From the NCBI GenBank assembly GCA_903933475.1, contig CAIZKE010000185.1, forward strand, positions 1-14,787: a stretch of 14,787 nucleotides of DNA, given 5' to 3'. Position 1 is the stretch's first letter; every line of letters begins with the position of its first letter. Below, piece by piece: positions 13,208-14,787 of the stretch. The position numbers were made by a program, and so were the translations under genes. Source of the DNA: an uncultured Alphaproteobacteria bacterium. GTDB lineage: Bacteria > Pseudomonadota > Alphaproteobacteria > Caulobacterales > Caulobacteraceae. The notes under the pieces are model-generated. The model did not search any database, was not told the origin of the DNA, and worked only from the letters and a program-made list of their open reading frames with translations.

Positions 13208-14596
13208 TTAGGCGCCCACCCAGTTGCCGTGGAAGCCGAAGGGCACCCGGCGGGGGACCCTGGCGATCGCCACTGGGCCGCGATCGATGTCGGAGGCGTC
13301 GAGCACGACGAGGTCGGAGCGATTGTCTGCAGCCCGCCAGACGACGGTGGTCAGCCAGCCATCGCCTTCCGCTGCGGTCTCGGAGCGGGGGGCGAAGACC
13401 GGTTCCGAGACCTGGTCGCCCGGCTCGAAGTTGCAGACCTTCCGGACGCCGGTTGCCAGGTCGATGTGGGCGATGGCGTTCATCTTCACCGACTTCGCCC
13501 CCGTCGTGTCGGCGGCATAGTAGCCATGGCGGTAGGACAGGCCGGTGAACCGCTCGTCGAGCCTGGGGAACTCGGAGTCGAGGTCGTCGATCGCCGTTTC
13601 CTTCACCTGGTCGGTGGTGCCGGTCAGGTCGAACTCCCAGCGGGTCAGGCGGGCACCACTGCGTGAGCCGGGCCGGCCGTCGGCCAGGGGGAAGAGGGGT
13701 GCGGCATCGTAGAGGCAGACCTCGGCGATGATCCGGTCGCCCTCCTCGCGGGCGTTCATCGGATGGAAGACATAGCCCGGCTTGGTGGTGAACCAGCGGA
13801 TGGCCGAGACATCGTCGCCGCGCCTCATGAGGCCCACATAGGACGGCTTGTCCGGCTCCCAGGCATAGCCCGGCAGGCCCTTCATGGCCCGTTCCAGGCT
13901 GCCCGTGAGGGGCATGACCGGGAAGAGGACGTAGTTTTCGGTGACCAGGAAATCATGGACCATGGCCGAGTACGGGGCCTCGAAGTCAGTGCGGCGCACG
14001 ACCTTTCCGGAGGCGTCCGTCACGCCGTAGCTCATGGTGGTGGAGAAGGGACGGTCGCCGACGCCATAGCCGAACCAGACCATCTCGCCGGTCTTCGGAT
14101 CCAGCTTGGGATGGGCGGTGACCCGTCCGGCGTACTCGGTTGCATAGCCCCGGGACTCCAGGGTGTCGCAGTCAAGCTCGAAGGGCATGTGCCCCTCCTC
14201 CAGGGCCAGAAGCCGGCCCGCGTGGAAGAGGATGTTGGTATTGGCCACGCCGCTGTCCTTCCCCGCGGTCACGGGGTCGCTCAGCATGGGGTTGAACCCG
14301 CCGAACAGGGCCCGGCCATGCTCGCGCTCGAGCTCCCACTTCGGAGTGCGGACATAGCGGTTGCGGTAGGTCACCTTGCCGCCGTCGATCCGGAAGGCAT
14401 GGACCATGCCGTCGCCGGTGAACCAGTGGTAGTGCGGATCCAGGGGCTGGAACTGGGGATTTGGACCTGTGCGATAAAGCGTGCCTTCAAGGCCCGCCGG
14501 GATCTCGCCCACCACCTCGAGGTCAAAGTCATCCTCGGACCGGAGCGGTGCGAAGTTTCCGTTCAGGTAGGGATTGCCGCGGGTCTTCTCGCTCAT
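13208..14596 (-). CDS. Carotenoid oxygenase family protein (carotenoid-cleavage or lignostilbene-type dioxygenase)
   Basis: This 462-residue cytoplasmic enzyme belongs to the RPE65/carotenoid oxygenase family, seven-bladed propellers that split a C=C bond with Fe(II) and O2. All four iron-binding histidines are in their expected settings: H162 (V-T-A-H-P-K), H214 (M-V-H-D-F), H278 (Y-V-F-H-P-M-N) and H456 (G-F-H-G-N-W) at the C-terminus. Second-sphere glutamates are visible at about 133-134 (L-E-E-G) and 398 (S-E-P-V-F-A-P-R). The early Y-R-T-G-P-N-P and H-W-F-T-G-D-G-M-V-H segments are standard. Length and sequence style fit bacterial members acting on apocarotenoids or on stilbene/phenylpropenoid substrates, and sequence alone does not separate these. 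A divergent TetR-like gene starts 91 bases away and is a likely regulator. Confidence 0.92.
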   Translation of the reverse strand: MSEKTRGNPYLNGNFAPLRSEDDFDLEVVGEIPAGLEGTLYRTGPNPQFQPLDPHYHWFTGDGMVHAFRIDGGKVTYRNRYVRTPKWELEREHGRALFGGFNPMLSDPVTAGKDSGVANTNILFHAGRLLALEEGHMPFELDCDTLESRGYATEYAGRVTAHPKLDPKTGEMVWFGYGVGDRPFSTTMSYGVTDASGKVVRRTDFEAPYSAMVHDFLVTENYVLFPVMPLTGSLERAMKGLPGYAWEPDKPSYVGLMRRGDDVSAIRWFTTKPGYVFHPMNAREEGDRIIAEVCLYDAAPLFPLADGRPGSRSGARLTRWEFDLTGTTDQVKETAIDDLDSEFPRLDERFTGLSYRHGYYAADTTGAKSVKMNAIAHIDLATGVRKVCNFEPGDQVSEPVFAPRSETAAEGDGWLTTVVWRAADNRSDLVVLDASDIDRGPVAIARVPRRVPFGFHGNWVGA

Positions 14597-14687
14597 CGGG
14601 GTCTCGCCTCAGCAGGATTACGTTGTAAAGTGGTGAACCTTCCGGCGTCGGGACGCAAGTCCGGCGATGCCGGGTCCTGGAGACGGC
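14597..14687. promoter_or_regulatory. Divergent promoter region between the carotenoid oxygenase and the TetR-like gene
   Basis: These 91 bases separate the two starts. A short dyad, TTAC (14618-14621) and GTAA (14625-14628) around GTT, is a candidate operator for the divergent regulator. A longer loose symmetry, GTT and AAC ends over about 14622-14638, overlaps it. The arms are short, so this is suggestive only. No -35/-10 pair was assigned. Confidence 0.35.
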
Positions 14688-14787
14688 ATGCCGCGCATTT
14701 TGTCAGACGCCGACGTCGCTGATTTCCGCGCCCGCCTCTGTGCGGCGGCGGAGGACCAGTTCGCTGAGCATGGCATCGAGGCGGTGA
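14688..14787 (+). CDS. TetR-like transcriptional regulator, N-terminal fragment (runs off the right edge)
   Basis: From ATG 14688, 33 codons plus one base are open to the window end, reading MPRILSDADVADFRARLCAA and then A-E-D-Q-F-A-E-H-G-I-E-A-V. A first helix ending in A-x-x-x-F-A-E-H-G-(I/V)-x-A-V is the typical start of a TetR-family DNA-binding domain. TGGAGA lies about five bases upstream as ribosome-binding site. Only helix 1 and the turn into helix 2 are visible, so the family call is probable, not proven. It is divergent from the carotenoid oxygenase gene and probably controls it and itself. Confidence 0.65.
   Translation, partial: MPRILSDADVADFRARLCAAAEDQFAEHGIEAV

Noticed and set aside
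1..14787. Mobile elements, CRISPR arrays, tRNA or rRNA genes, toxin-antitoxin or defence genes
   Set aside because: No transposase or integrase frame, regularly spaced repeats, cloverleaf-like segment or defence-family motif was seen on either strand.

Overview
The window is GC-rich and densely packed, with short gaps and several overlapping or abutting gene ends. Base composition and gene content suggest an alphaproteobacterium, possibly of the Caulobacterales (Phenylobacterium/Caulobacter-like). Supporting content is the several phytanoyl-CoA dioxygenases, the DUF1501/DUF1800 pair, a Tat-exported PhoD and a carotenoid-oxygenase-family enzyme. That placement is an inference from style, not from a marker gene. 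I see no rRNA, tRNA, CRISPR array, insertion sequence or phage gene.

Left edge (1-734): the first 27 codons of a Gfo/Idh/MocA-type oxidoreductase run off the window on the minus strand. Divergent from it is a small secreted protein built of two copies of a 58-residue module. That gene ends one base from the convergent end of the next operon.

Central cluster (736-6868): a 363-base divergent control region (4059-4421) separates two tightly coupled operons. The leftward one encodes an extended short-chain dehydrogenase/reductase (SDR), then PhyH-B, then PhyH-A. The rightward one encodes PhyH-C, then PhyH-D. That makes four intact Fe(II)/2-oxoglutarate oxygenases of the phytanoyl-CoA dioxygenase family plus one NAD(P)-dependent reductase. 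Each oxygenase keeps its HxD, distal His and Arg. PhyH-B and PhyH-D are clear paralogues on opposite arms. The layout suggests one oxidative pathway on an unidentified, perhaps lipidic or terpenoid, substrate. This is the part most likely to hold undescribed biochemistry.

Secreted phosphoesterase and export region (6929-13132): a Ca2+-dependent phosphatidylinositol-phospholipase-C-like protein lies rightward. It overlaps tail to tail with a leftward run of DUF1800 lipoprotein then DUF1501 Tat-type protein, which is preceded by a PhoD-type phosphodiesterase/alkaline phosphatase. All four carry export signals.

Right edge (13208-14787): a cytoplasmic carotenoid-cleavage/lignostilbene-type dioxygenase with all four iron-binding histidines faces a divergent regulator. 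Only the regulator's first 33 codons are present, and they look like a TetR-type N-terminus.
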